DNA of 18,028 nucleotides from JANRIC01 sp033765345 (GTDB taxonomy: Bacteria > Bacteroidota > Bacteroidia > Cytophagales > Microscillaceae): assembly GCA_033765345.1 (NCBI GenBank), contig JANRIC010000050.1:1-18028 (forward strand), written 5' to 3'. Numbering within the stretch: position 1 is the first letter of the stretch; each line of letters opens with the position of its first letter. The notes beneath the pieces were generated by a model. The model was not told the DNA's origin and ran no database searches. It saw only the letters and a list, made by a program, of their open reading frames with translations. Positions 1-6,646 of this stretch are shown piece after piece. Both the position numbers and the translations under genes were made by a program.

Positions 1-63
1 GCGGTCTTGTCCGCTCGATTCATAGGCTTCTATAATGCGAAACATTTCTTGGCTTTTGTCCAT
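1..63 (-). CDS. Start of an IS66-type accessory protein (TnpA-like), cut by window edge
   Basis: An ATG at 63-61 opens a frame that runs off the left edge after 21 codons and begins MDKSQEMFRIIEAYESSGQ. This N-terminus resembles the small helix-turn-helix accessory proteins of Bacteroidota IS66 elements, which begin with a similar 'E-M-(F/Y)-x-x-(I/V)-E-x-(Y/W)-x-x-S-x-Q' pattern before a 'T-x-x-x-F-C' segment. The call is from memory of the family on very little sequence. The gene overlaps the 3' end of the LRR frame (stop at 32-30) in a different frame. No typical IS66 terminal sequence (GTAAGCG-like) is visible in 64-200, so an actual insertion point cannot be fixed. Confidence 0.42.
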   Translation of the reverse strand, partial: MDKSQEMFRIIEAYESSGQDR

Positions 64-791
64 TTTTGACTATTTTTAGCTTTTTTCAAAGGTAGACCCT
101 TTGGAGCAGTTTTCCAGGATGGGGTTGCTGGGTGGGATACATCAAATCTTGAAGAATCAAACCTTCCACCCTTAAAATATTCGGCCGGGATATTTTTTAT
201 TGGATTACCTGATAAATAGAGTTCATTTAATCCCGGAAGTTGATTTAAAAAATCTAAGGAGATTTCCTGTATTTGATTCTCACTTAAATCCAGGGACTCT
301 AAGGCCTTTAAATGGTGTAAGACAGTGATGTCCTCGATTTGATTATGATGTAAGTTAAGTTTCCTTAATTTAGTTAAAGATTGTAAAGATGAAACATCTG
401 AAATTTGATTTTCAACTAGTATTAACTCGGATAAACTTGGGCATTTTTTTAGTTCAATACTTTTTAAATTTTTACCGGATAAATCAAGCATTTCTAAGCT
501 CTGAAAGCCATCCAGTGAAATAAAATCAATGTTATCTAAACCGCCCCCTCTTCCTATATTAAACCTTTTTAGCTTATTGAAGCCTGATAAAACAACCTCA
601 CTAACACTTTGCTGAACCTCAAAAGATTCCAAGTTATCAAAACCCTTTAAGTTTAGTTTTTTAAAACCTGACCATTTTGGGATAAATAAAGACTTAAGTT
701 TTCCATAATTTTCAAATGATAATTCATTTAGGCTCTTACTTAGAATTGAACTGATAGTTTTAGAAGGTAGTCTTTTGGCGAAATTATGGGC
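30..791 (-). pseudogene. Leucine-rich-repeat protein, 3' part without a normal start
   Basis: The open frame runs from just after a TGA at 794-792 to a TAG at 32-30, about 254 codons. LRR-like sequence extends along most of it, from LNELSFENYGKL near the upstream end to LNELYLSGNPIKNIP near the downstream end, in roughly 21-23 residue units of the pattern LxxLxLxxNxIxDIxxL. There is no ATG or GTG in the first 200 codons upstream of the best repeats. The only usual alternative start is a TTG at 632-630, which would cut off about 50 residues that still look like the same protein. It lies 24 bases downstream of the other LRR gene on the same strand but in another frame. The simplest reading is a decayed 3' fragment, possibly of a formerly longer LRR gene. 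LRR proteins in Bacteroidota are usually protein-binding; no enzymatic domain is visible. The C-terminal tail is basic and overlaps the IS66-like start. Confidence 0.55.
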
Positions 792-814
792 TCAAAATTA
801 TTGAATTTTAGTTA

Positions 815-1267
815 TCAGTCTGAATTATGGTAAGAGCCTTCATTTATATCATCAAACTGAATCAAGAGTTCTTCTAAATTGTATAATTCATTTAAAGTAT
901 CTATATTATACTTGATTTTTGTAAGAAATAAATTTAGCTTTCTGAGTCTTTTACAATCCTTTAAGGGCAATAAGTCTGTTACCTGAGTTTGATTCAAGTA
1001 TAAATCTTCTAAGAGGCTTAGATTTTGTATTGGAGAAATATCTTGAATAGGATTTATATCCAAATTAAGAGATGTTAAAAAATTTAGATTACTTAGAAAT
1101 GTAATACTTCTGAGATTATTACCAGCTAAACTTAAGCTCTTTAAATGAATACAATCTTTAAGTATCTCTAAAAAAGGCTCTGTTCCAACTAGCTCGTTAC
1201 TGCTTAAATCAAGACTAGAGTTTTTAGTGCGGAGGTTTTCTTCAATGAGTTTTTTTGCGTCTGCCAT
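815..1267 (-). CDS. Short leucine-rich-repeat protein
   Basis: This is a 150-residue protein starting at ATG 1267-1265. After a short helical lead (MADAKKLIEENLRTKN) it consists of about five LRRs of 21-23 residues (LKSLSLAGNNLRSITFLSNL, then a unit ending IQDISPIQNL, then LEDLYLNQTQVTDLLPLKD and others). It has no signal peptide and no membrane segment, so it is probably cytoplasmic. LRR arrays bind proteins; no partner can be named. The array stops without a clear C-terminal cap (ending INEGSYHNSD), and a second LRR frame begins about 20 bases later in another phase, so this may be the 5' part of a broken longer gene. Base composition is low in GC (one 60-base line of the neighbouring LRR frame counts 35%), unlike the DUF3800 gene next to it. 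Confidence 0.6.
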   Translation of the reverse strand: MADAKKLIEENLRTKNSSLDLSSNELVGTEPFLEILKDCIHLKSLSLAGNNLRSITFLSNLNFLTSLNLDINPIQDISPIQNLSLLEDLYLNQTQVTDLLPLKDCKRLRKLNLFLTKIKYNIDTLNELYNLEELLIQFDDINEGSYHNSD

Positions 1268-1576
1268 AGGTTGCTTGGTAAAAGGAATACAAACAAGCCA
1301 TAAGATACTAAAAAATCAGAATTTGCCAAACAGGCACAAAAAAAACAAGGGCTAAATCCCGGGCGGGATTCTATGCCCCTGTTATCCTTCAACCAGCTAT
1401 GTAGTGAAAGTAAAGGTAAGAGTTTTTGGGGGAATTGCAAAGGAGGAGGATTTTTTTTTGGATAAATTAGGTGTTTTGGCTGAAATGGCTAATTGGGTCA
1501 CCTGGGGAGGTTCATAAAGCATACAGGGCTTTGATAGGGCTTTGCCATGGCTTTGAGATAAAGTAACCAGTGGGTC
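1268..1576. other. Intergenic stretch between DUF3800 gene and LRR genes
   Basis: I see no credible gene in these 309 bases. They hold the terminator-like hairpin at 1338-1378, a purine-rich AGGAGGAGGA at 1441-1450 followed by nine T, and no start codon placed to use it. Open frames here on the minus strand (1204-1440, 1498-1776) have no recognisable composition or motif. Confidence 0.6.
1338..1378 (-). terminator. Intrinsic terminator downstream of the DUF3800 gene
   Basis: On the minus strand GGGC-ATAG-AATCCCG-CC-CGGGATT-TA-GCCC forms an 11-pair interrupted stem with a two-base loop as drawn, followed by TTG and eight T. This is the layout of a rho-independent terminator. It lies about 200 bases beyond the DUF3800 stop and upstream of the LRR gene start at 1267, so it would separate the two transcription units. 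Confidence 0.6.
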
Positions 1577-2743
1577 TTATCTGAGGGTGGCTTCTTTGAC
1601 AAGTCTAGAGAGTAGATCAAAATGATTGTCGGAGAGGATGTTGATTTGTCCGGTGCTTTCTTGTTGGATGAGGCGGTTGGCGATGTGTACCCGGCGAAGC
1701 ATAGGGATGATGGTGTCTGCGTAGCGGTTAAAGAAGTGAATGAGGTCTTCCTGACAGGTGACGAGTTTGTAGCCACTTTTACCTTTGGGGCTTGAAATGA
1801 GTGCGCCTTTGTCTCGGAGTTTGCGGATTTCTTCGCGGAGCTTGCGGGTGTCGTAGTTTTGGTCGAGGGTGATGGCTTTGACTTTGCGGATGAGTTCTTC
1901 GGTGTAGGTGAGTTTGTCCTGGTTGGAGCGACTCAGGATGTAGAGGTGGTTGAGTATGGTATGGGCTGCCGGGTCTAGGTTGCCCTGTGAGAGTAGATCG
2001 GCTGCCTGGTTGAGGGAGGTCTGGAGAATGACACTGTCTATCTCTGTAAGATTTTGCTCAGTGGCTTTGCCATAGTAGGAGACTTTGGGATAGGGAAAAA
2101 AATCTACATGTAGGCGGCCCGCAAGTAAGTCAAAGATTTCGGAGGCTCTGCGATGGATGTGGCTGGCACAATAGACTTTGCCCAATGACCCACTGATCAG
2201 GTCGGCGATTTGGAGAAGGGGTTCTTCGCTTGGGTCCTCAAGCATTTGAAAGTTACGGTTCTGGTGGAAGAGATCACGGGGAATGACTTTTTCGCTGATA
2301 AAGGTGTTCAGGCTTTGGCGGTAGCGGTCGGTCCCTAGTTTGTCAGCACGGATGGTGATTTGCTCGTATTTTTCGGCTATTTGTCGGATGAATACTTTCA
2401 TGAAGTATTTGTAAAAGACGGATTGGAACTCTAGCCCCTGGGAGTTGAGCCGGTTTTTGTCTACTACGAATGTGAAGATTAAGAAATTAAGTTCCAGGAC
2501 TGAACGAAGGATTTTTAGTCTGCGCTCAAAGTCTTTGTCTTTGTTGCCGAGGTTGCTGGATTTGAGCACTCCTCCTCCACCGTATTGGAGGGAGATTTCA
2601 TGGTGTTTTTGGCGAAACAGCTCAAGGTCTTGGTTTAAAATGAGTATTCCTGAGTAGACAAAGTGGCTGGTGCTGCCTGCTTTGGAAGTATCTAGGTCTG
2701 AGTTGCCGAATTCATCTATTAGAATGGTGACTGATTGGTTCAT
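1577..2743 (-). CDS. DUF3800 protein with probable C-terminal winged helix
   Basis: This is a 388-residue protein starting at ATG 2743-2741. Residues 6-230 match the DUF3800 pattern: an N-terminal strand ending in acidic VTILIDEFGNS (D10, E11; most members have DESG), a middle IRADKLG (D134), and a C-terminal LLQIADLISGSLG (D181). The family is thought to have an RNase H-like fold with these acidic residues at the presumed active site, so a nuclease role is inferred, not shown. Residues about 240-388 are an extension; 278-330 (LTYTEELIRKVK to KSGYKLV) read like a winged helix with a beta-hairpin 'wing' (GALISSPKGKSGYKL). DUF3800 proteins are common in mobile elements and defence regions. Four 60-base lines counted in this gene have 35-55% GC, mostly above the LRR region, which suggests a separate origin. 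Transcription probably ends at the hairpin at 1338-1378. Confidence 0.75.
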   Translation of the reverse strand: MNQSVTILIDEFGNSDLDTSKAGSTSHFVYSGILILNQDLELFRQKHHEISLQYGGGGVLKSSNLGNKDKDFERRLKILRSVLELNFLIFTFVVDKNRLNSQGLEFQSVFYKYFMKVFIRQIAEKYEQITIRADKLGTDRYRQSLNTFISEKVIPRDLFHQNRNFQMLEDPSEEPLLQIADLISGSLGKVYCASHIHRRASEIFDLLAGRLHVDFFPYPKVSYYGKATEQNLTEIDSVILQTSLNQAADLLSQGNLDPAAHTILNHLYILSRSNQDKLTYTEELIRKVKAITLDQNYDTRKLREEIRKLRDKGALISSPKGKSGYKLVTCQEDLIHFFNRYADTIIPMLRRVHIANRLIQQESTGQINILSDNHFDLLSRLVKEATLR

Positions 2744-2758
2744 AGCGAATAGTTTGGT

Positions 2759-2772
2759 TTGGGTAATTTAGT
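2759..2772. repeat. 14-base direct repeat, copy 1 (TTGGGTAATTTAGT)
   Basis: An exact copy lies at 3764-3777. This copy sits 15 bases upstream of the DUF3800 ATG (read ACTAAATTACCCAA on that strand); the other sits in the control region between the membrane protein and the XRE regulator. A shared operator is possible. A chance match of this length in 18 kb of AT-rich DNA is also possible. Confidence 0.4.
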
Positions 2773-2893
2773 GAATATTTGGGAGTGTTGCAAGGAGAAT
2801 TTTCACCAGGCAATGATGAGAACTTTGGATGCTTTCATTGTGTATTGTGAATATAGTTTACTTATGGAAAATAATATTATAAACAACTGAAAG

Positions 2894-3667
2894 TCAGTTC
2901 ATTGAGTTTGTATAAAATTCTTTGGCTTTTTTGGCTGTTTTCCAGCTTACATTTGCCCGTCGGGCGGCTTCATTGATGGAATAACCTTTTTCAAAAAGTC
3001 TTGCTAACTTTCCATAGGCTTTGGGAGATCGTACTTTTTCAGATTTGGCTTCTTGGTTTATAACTTTTTCGGGGTCATGCTCATACCTTTTTAGTCCAGA
3101 GATGAATACTTCTTTTTGAGATTTGTTCATAGGTAGATCATCTGGTTGGATGTTCCCCAGAACGGGTGGCTTAGAAAATTCCTGTGTATTTTCCTTAGGC
3201 ATTTTTACCTGCTTGGTTGGCTGAGCATTGAGCCTGTGTGATCTGGAGAGTGAGCCTAAAAAATACATGGCAAAACCTCCGAAAAGCCCCAGGTAAATAC
3301 CTAAAAATAAGCTTGGATCAAAACCCATTTCTGCCAGGAAGTTCTGATTTACATACAGAAAGATCATGCTTCCTTCAAAGCTACAAAATAGAATCTTGTG
3401 CCAATTTTTAGAGGCTTGATACATCAATACAATGGTACATAAGCCGAAAAATAGTGCATCTACGTGCGAAAGCGTAATGATGACCCATTGCCAATAGGCA
3501 AATTGCTCGGCATCGGGATTGGTCACGTGGATGATTTTGGTGTAGCAGCCAATCAAAAAAATCACCCCAATAGCCAGCGTAAAGGAAATTGCTCTTTTAC
3601 TAGCCAGCCACTCTGAGAAAGAAAAATAAAGCATATTGTTCATATTTTTAGAGATTTGGAAAATCAT
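2894..3667 (-). CDS. Four-helix membrane protein with C-terminal helix-turn-helix
   Basis: I do not recognise this 257-residue protein as a named family. The first half is hydrophobic, with probable membrane segments at about 24-43 (ISFTLAIGVIFLIGCYTKII), 61-83, 91-109 and 117-140. Residues 141-205 form a polar, proline-containing linker. Residues 213-252 (SPKAYGKLARLFEKGYSINE, then AARRANVSWKTAKKAK) have the form of a resolvase/transposase-type helix-turn-helix: a helix, then 'S-I-N-E-A-A-R-R-A-N-V-S-W-K-T' as the bihelical unit. This predicts a DNA-binding tail tethered to the inner membrane, facing the cytoplasm. The start at ATG 3667-3665 is chosen as the first; M9 and M12 are alternatives. 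It is divergent from the XRE gene across a 233-base region rich in repeats. A sensor or membrane-anchored regulator of the island is an inference. Confidence 0.6.
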   Translation of the reverse strand: MIFQISKNMNNMLYFSFSEWLASKRAISFTLAIGVIFLIGCYTKIIHVTNPDAEQFAYWQWVIITLSHVDALFFGLCTIVLMYQASKNWHKILFCSFEGSMIFLYVNQNFLAEMGFDPSLFLGIYLGLFGGFAMYFLGSLSRSHRLNAQPTKQVKMPKENTQEFSKPPVLGNIQPDDLPMNKSQKEVFISGLKRYEHDPEKVINQEAKSEKVRSPKAYGKLARLFEKGYSINEAARRANVSWKTAKKAKEFYTNSMN

Positions 3668-3900
3668 TCATTGGATAATGGATTTTCAGCAATTGTAGGG
3701 TTTTTCATTTTTAAAAACAAATAATTTAATGATTTTTCATAAATATTTTTCATAAAATCTGTATTGGGTAATTTAGTCAGGAAGAGGTAATGCTGAAGTT
3801 CCATGAATACATGAGGGAGATTTCATAAATCATAGGGTTTTCCAATCTCGAATTTGACACATTCAATGACTTTTCATTAAAAATAACTAGTTTTGGTCTT
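3668..3900. promoter_or_regulatory. Divergent control region with repeated TTTTTCAT motifs
   Basis: This 233-base region lies between two divergent genes. TTTTTCAT occurs at 3701-3708, 3733-3740 and 3746-3753; the last two are in TTTTTCATAAA units 13 bases apart. Related TTTCATAAAT (3821-3830) and TTTTCATTAAAAA (3871-3883) follow. A 14-base sequence at 3764-3777 also occurs before the DUF3800 gene. A TAgtTTTG box at 3888-3895 fits the Bacteroidota -7 consensus but lies only 5 bases before the XRE ATG and has no properly spaced TTTG. The repeats are candidate binding sites for the XRE protein or the membrane-linked HTH protein. Confidence 0.4.
3764..3777. repeat. 14-base direct repeat, copy 2 (TTGGGTAATTTAGT)
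   Basis: Identical to 2759-2772, 1005 bases away. It lies 97 bases upstream of the membrane-HTH gene start and 123 bases upstream of the XRE gene start. Confidence 0.4.
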
Positions 3901-4290
3901 ATGGAACAGGAAGAATTAGATAAGAAGCTCCTCAGAATTATCATTGAGGAACGCAAGAAACAGGGATTCAACCGGGAGGAGTTTTCTAAAAAAATAGACA
4001 TCCCCCTGGGGACTCTTAATGATATAGAAGGGGGGAGGACACAAAGAATACCAGCACTCTTTGTTCTTAAGGCCTGCCAAGTCTTGGGTATAGATATGAG
4101 TGCCAGCCTGGATAGTGATGAGCCTGTGTATTACAACCTTACTGACAAAGACCTAGGCAAGATGAAAAGCGACATAGACTTTATCAAAAAACAACTACAA
4201 AGGCAAAATAAACTTTTATTTGATAAGTTGGAAACTGATCAAAAAGAACTGGGTGAAAATACCGAAGAAGAAAATAACCTTTATGATTAA
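3901..4290 (+). CDS. XRE-family helix-turn-helix regulator
   Basis: This is a 129-residue protein. Residues about 9-68 are a Cro/CI-type HTH: LRIIIEERKKQGFNREEFSK, then KIDIPLGTLNDIEGG with the recognition helix around PLGTLNDIE, and a closing helix ALFVLKACQVLGI. Residues 85-125 are charged and helical (DLGKMKSDIDFIKKQLQRQN), a probable coiled coil for dimerisation. The ATG at 3901 gives a natural N-terminus. It is the only plus-strand gene in region A, divergent from the membrane-HTH gene and convergent with the integrase. That position is typical of an element regulator that controls its own promoter and the opposite one. The repeats upstream are its most likely operators, which is an inference. 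Confidence 0.8.
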   Translation: MEQEELDKKLLRIIIEERKKQGFNREEFSKKIDIPLGTLNDIEGGRTQRIPALFVLKACQVLGIDMSASLDSDEPVYYNLTDKDLGKMKSDIDFIKKQLQRQNKLLFDKLETDQKELGENTEEENNLYD

Positions 4291-4485
4291 TAGCTAATCT
4301 TGAAGTTATGCAAAACCAATGATCAATTTTTAAATTCCGCTTTGGGTGGATGCATTTATCTCTGCATCGGAGATTACTTTCTAATTAAGAATCAAAGCTT
4401 GGCAACGTAGAATTGATCATCAATTATTTTGCTTTGGTTTGAATGGAATGCTACTAATTATTCTACCAGTTTGTATTTGAAGTGG
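4291..4485. other. Convergent gap between XRE gene and integrase with inverted repeats
   Basis: No gene is seen. GATGCA (4349-4354) and TGCATC (4363-4368) form a 6-pair stem with an 8-base loop. AATTGAT-C-ATCAATT (4411-4425) is a perfect 7+7 inverted repeat, and a related ATGATCAATTTTT lies at 4319-4331. No T-run makes either a clear terminator. They could be protein-binding sites for the recombinase or its directionality factor. Confidence 0.35.
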
Positions 4486-5712
4486 CTATAGCTCATCTAT
4501 GATAGAATTTTCACCTGAGTTAAAAGGGAAGATGACGCCGAATTTGCGAGCGTATTCTTCGGTCTGAGATAGGGTCTTATGCCGGGCTAGTTCTTGTATC
4601 TCTTTTAGTTGGGTGAATTTGGTGACTTTCTCCATCAAGAAGATTATGCGGGTATGCTTCAAGCCATATAGGTCATAGTCTTTTCCAAAACCCAATTGAT
4701 TGAGGCATTTTCTAAATCTTCTCGAGAAGTAGCGATCAAATACAGGTACTTCTCCCGGTTCTCCATCACGCCCAAAGATATAAGCATCTTCAGGATATTG
4801 ATTCAAAGCATACGTATCAATGATTGCTTTCAGAGGTTTGGCGATGCGCACGTGTAAGCCTTCGCGAGACTTGGCATCACTAGCTTTAAAGCGGATTGTC
4901 CGCTCAAAAATATCTCCTACCTTTAATAGTCTTACTTCTGCATGGGGTCTAGCACAGGTATAATAACAAATATTGGTAAAGAACCAAAATTGGGCATCGC
5001 CTGTGGCTTTGATTGCCTCAAAGATTTTTTCCTTCTGCTCATAAGTAAAGGGCATGTGTACATTTACTTGTATTTTGCCCGATTCTATTTCTTCAAAAGG
5101 GTTCTCCTGGATGGTTTTGCGTTTTACGAAGTACTCAAAGACTGAGTGTCCTGTCATTTTATAGTTCTTGTGGGTGCGATTGCCGAAATTTCTCGCCTCC
5201 CTTAACCAGTCTAAAAATTTGTAGGCTTTCGCTCGAGTAATTTCTGCCAAAAAATATTGTTTGTTTTCTGCTTCCATCCACTCTTTGATTGCATTCTTAA
5301 ATTTAAGATCGTCTTTATAGGAGCTTTCGGCGAGGTATCTCTTCTTGTGAGCCAGGACTTCTTCAATTGCTTCCATAAGAGGCAAAGCAAAAGCTTCTTT
5401 CTCGACTTTACCTGCATTAACAGCATAACCTTCATCCATTAATCGCTTGAATTCTTTGCCTACTTTTTCAAAGTATTTTTCTCTGAGATGAAAATCTTTT
5501 ATGGATGAGTTTTTATGACGAATTAAGGCGGGTTTACCTTTTTGGATATCTAAAAGATAAAAACGCATTATCCAGGGTTTAGACATATCTGTAGTTTTAT
5601 TTTCCAAACGAGGATAATGCTCATCTTTATAAGCGTACTTATGTGTCTTCTCCACAGTTTTTTTTATCTTCTCTGACACTATTCTTACCCAAATAGGAGT
5701 AAATAGTACCAT
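4486..5712 (-). CDS. Tyrosine recombinase / integrase of a tRNA-Ser-associated island
   Basis: This 408-residue protein is a phage-type tyrosine recombinase. An N-terminal arm-binding part (WIMRFYLLDIQKGKPALIRH, residues 47-66) is followed by a SAM-like core-binding domain (about 105-205) and a catalytic domain (about 220-390). Catalytic R255 lies in YTCARPHAEVRLL; K276 or K281 is the beta-hairpin lysine. Box II reads LYGLKHTR, so the usual H-x-x-R is Y349-x-x-K352 before H353-T354. ELARHKTLSQTEEYA gives H378 and the nucleophile Y387. Tyr/Lys replacements in box II are, to my knowledge, common in Bacteroidota integrases. The first ATG (5712) is used; M43 (MSKPWIMRF) is an equally good start. 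The gene begins 30 bases past the 3' end of tRNA-Ser on the same strand, so read-through from the tRNA promoter could express it. Confidence 0.9.
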   Translation of the reverse strand: MVLFTPIWVRIVSEKIKKTVEKTHKYAYKDEHYPRLENKTTDMSKPWIMRFYLLDIQKGKPALIRHKNSSIKDFHLREKYFEKVGKEFKRLMDEGYAVNAGKVEKEAFALPLMEAIEEVLAHKKRYLAESSYKDDLKFKNAIKEWMEAENKQYFLAEITRAKAYKFLDWLREARNFGNRTHKNYKMTGHSVFEYFVKRKTIQENPFEEIESGKIQVNVHMPFTYEQKEKIFEAIKATGDAQFWFFTNICYYTCARPHAEVRLLKVGDIFERTIRFKASDAKSREGLHVRIAKPLKAIIDTYALNQYPEDAYIFGRDGEPGEVPVFDRYFSRRFRKCLNQLGFGKDYDLYGLKHTRIIFLMEKVTKFTQLKEIQELARHKTLSQTEEYARKFGVIFPFNSGENSIIDEL

Positions 5713-5742
5713 AACTAGTTGATAATCAGTTGTGTTAGATAG

Positions 5743-5829
5743 TAGAGGCGGAGGGATTCGAACCCCCGATCCGCGTTAACGGATGTCGGTTTTCAAGACC
5801 GATGCGTTCAACCGCTCTGCCACGCCTCT
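5743..5829 (-). tRNA. tRNA-Ser (anticodon UGA), probable attachment site
   Basis: On the minus strand an AGAGGCG acceptor arm (5829-5823) pairs with CGCCTCT (5750-5744). The D-arm contains GGCAGAGCGGTTGAACGC, the anticodon loop is CTTGAAA (anticodon TGA) between TCGGT and ACCGA, there is a long variable arm (ATCCG-TTAACG-CGGAT) as in all tRNA-Ser, and the T-loop is TTCGAAT. CCA is not encoded, and the discriminator position reads A. The integrase begins 30 bases downstream, so the 3' half of this gene is the likely integration target. Confidence 0.93.
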
Positions 5830-5891
5830 GCGGTTTTAGTGTGCAAATATGGAGGATATGCTTTAAAATAACAAGCTAAATTTCATTTTTT

Positions 5892-6389
5892 TTACCATCC
5901 CCAGGTACCTGTACCACCTTTAAACGGCCCTACCACGTGACTGGTAATCCAACCGCCATAAAAACTACCCTCTTGAGATTCGGCTTTCTCACCGTCTACA
6001 TAACATCCATCCACTCTTCCGGGATAAAAAGCAATTAAATCCTGCACAATTTCATAGTTTTTGGTGGGTTTGAGATAGGTCCAGGCTACATCCCCGGCTT
6101 CTTTGTCATCCACTTTCAGATCATAATAATTTGCCTTCCCCTTAAACTCACAAAAAGAAACTTCCTGATTGAGGCTCAGATATTCCATTCTGACTTCTTG
6201 GTGGGTAAAATAATAAACAGGAGGATGGCTGGTTTCGATCACCCGATAGGGGTTCCTGCTTTCAGCAATCACTACATGATTAAATATCACCTGCACGTGT
6301 CTGTTGACCTTTTCTACTTTGGGAGGACGAGGATAATCCCACACTGATTCTTGTCCTGGTTTAGGTGGTATTTTTTCAATATTTTTCAT
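5892..6389 (-). CDS. DUF427 family protein
   Basis: This 165-residue protein matches DUF427 along its length. The motifs are ESVWDYPRPP (14-23), ETSHPPVYY (52-60), SFCEFKGKANYY (78-89), FYPGRVDGCYVDGE (121-134), and a C-terminal GGWITSHVVGPFKGGTGTWG (145-164). The family is small, soluble and widespread, with a beta-rich fold; its biochemical role is not settled and I assign none. It has no signal peptide. It is divergent from the pyridoxal kinase across 257 bases. It is the first protein gene outside the presumed island, on the far side of tRNA-Ser. Confidence 0.9.
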   Translation of the reverse strand: MKNIEKIPPKPGQESVWDYPRPPKVEKVNRHVQVIFNHVVIAESRNPYRVIETSHPPVYYFTHQEVRMEYLSLNQEVSFCEFKGKANYYDLKVDDKEAGDVAWTYLKPTKNYEIVQDLIAFYPGRVDGCYVDGEKAESQEGSFYGGWITSHVVGPFKGGTGTWGW

Positions 6390-6646
6390 AATAATGCACT
6401 TGTTGTTTAGGGTTGATGATTCACAATACTAATTTAGCAATTATTCTTGAAGATTTACACGAATTTTTGATTCCCTCGGCTTGATTCTGAAAAGCTCTCG
6501 GATTAAATATTTTAATTTTCAAAATTATTCATCTTTACATATTATATTTAGCTAAATTACGCAGGATTCCATAAAAATATATAAGTTTTTGAATTTTAAC
6601 TGGTTGAATCCGCATCTTTTGCATTATTTTACTACATAAAGACTCC
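6390..6646. promoter_or_regulatory. Divergent promoter region, DUF427 / pyridoxal kinase
   Basis: These 257 very AT-rich bases lie between divergent genes and must hold promoters for both. No convincing TTTG-N19-21-TAnnTTTG pair, operator or riboswitch is recognisable. Confidence 0.35.

Noticed and set aside
64..200. Terminal inverted repeat of an IS66 element
   Set aside because: No GTAAGCG-like end is visible; the insertion boundary cannot be supported.
1204..1440. Open frame on the minus strand between LRR and DUF3800 genes
   Set aside because: It spans the hairpin terminator and the start of the LRR gene, has no recognisable motif and an atypical residue mix.
1441..1520. AGGAGG like a strong ribosome binding site on the plus strand
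   Set aside because: The next ATG gives only a 10-codon frame (MANWVTWGGS) too far away; probably just purine-rich DNA.
5743..5765. Second copy of the tRNA-Ser 3' end within region A
   Set aside because: I looked through 1-5700 and saw none; the far att site must be outside the window if it exists.
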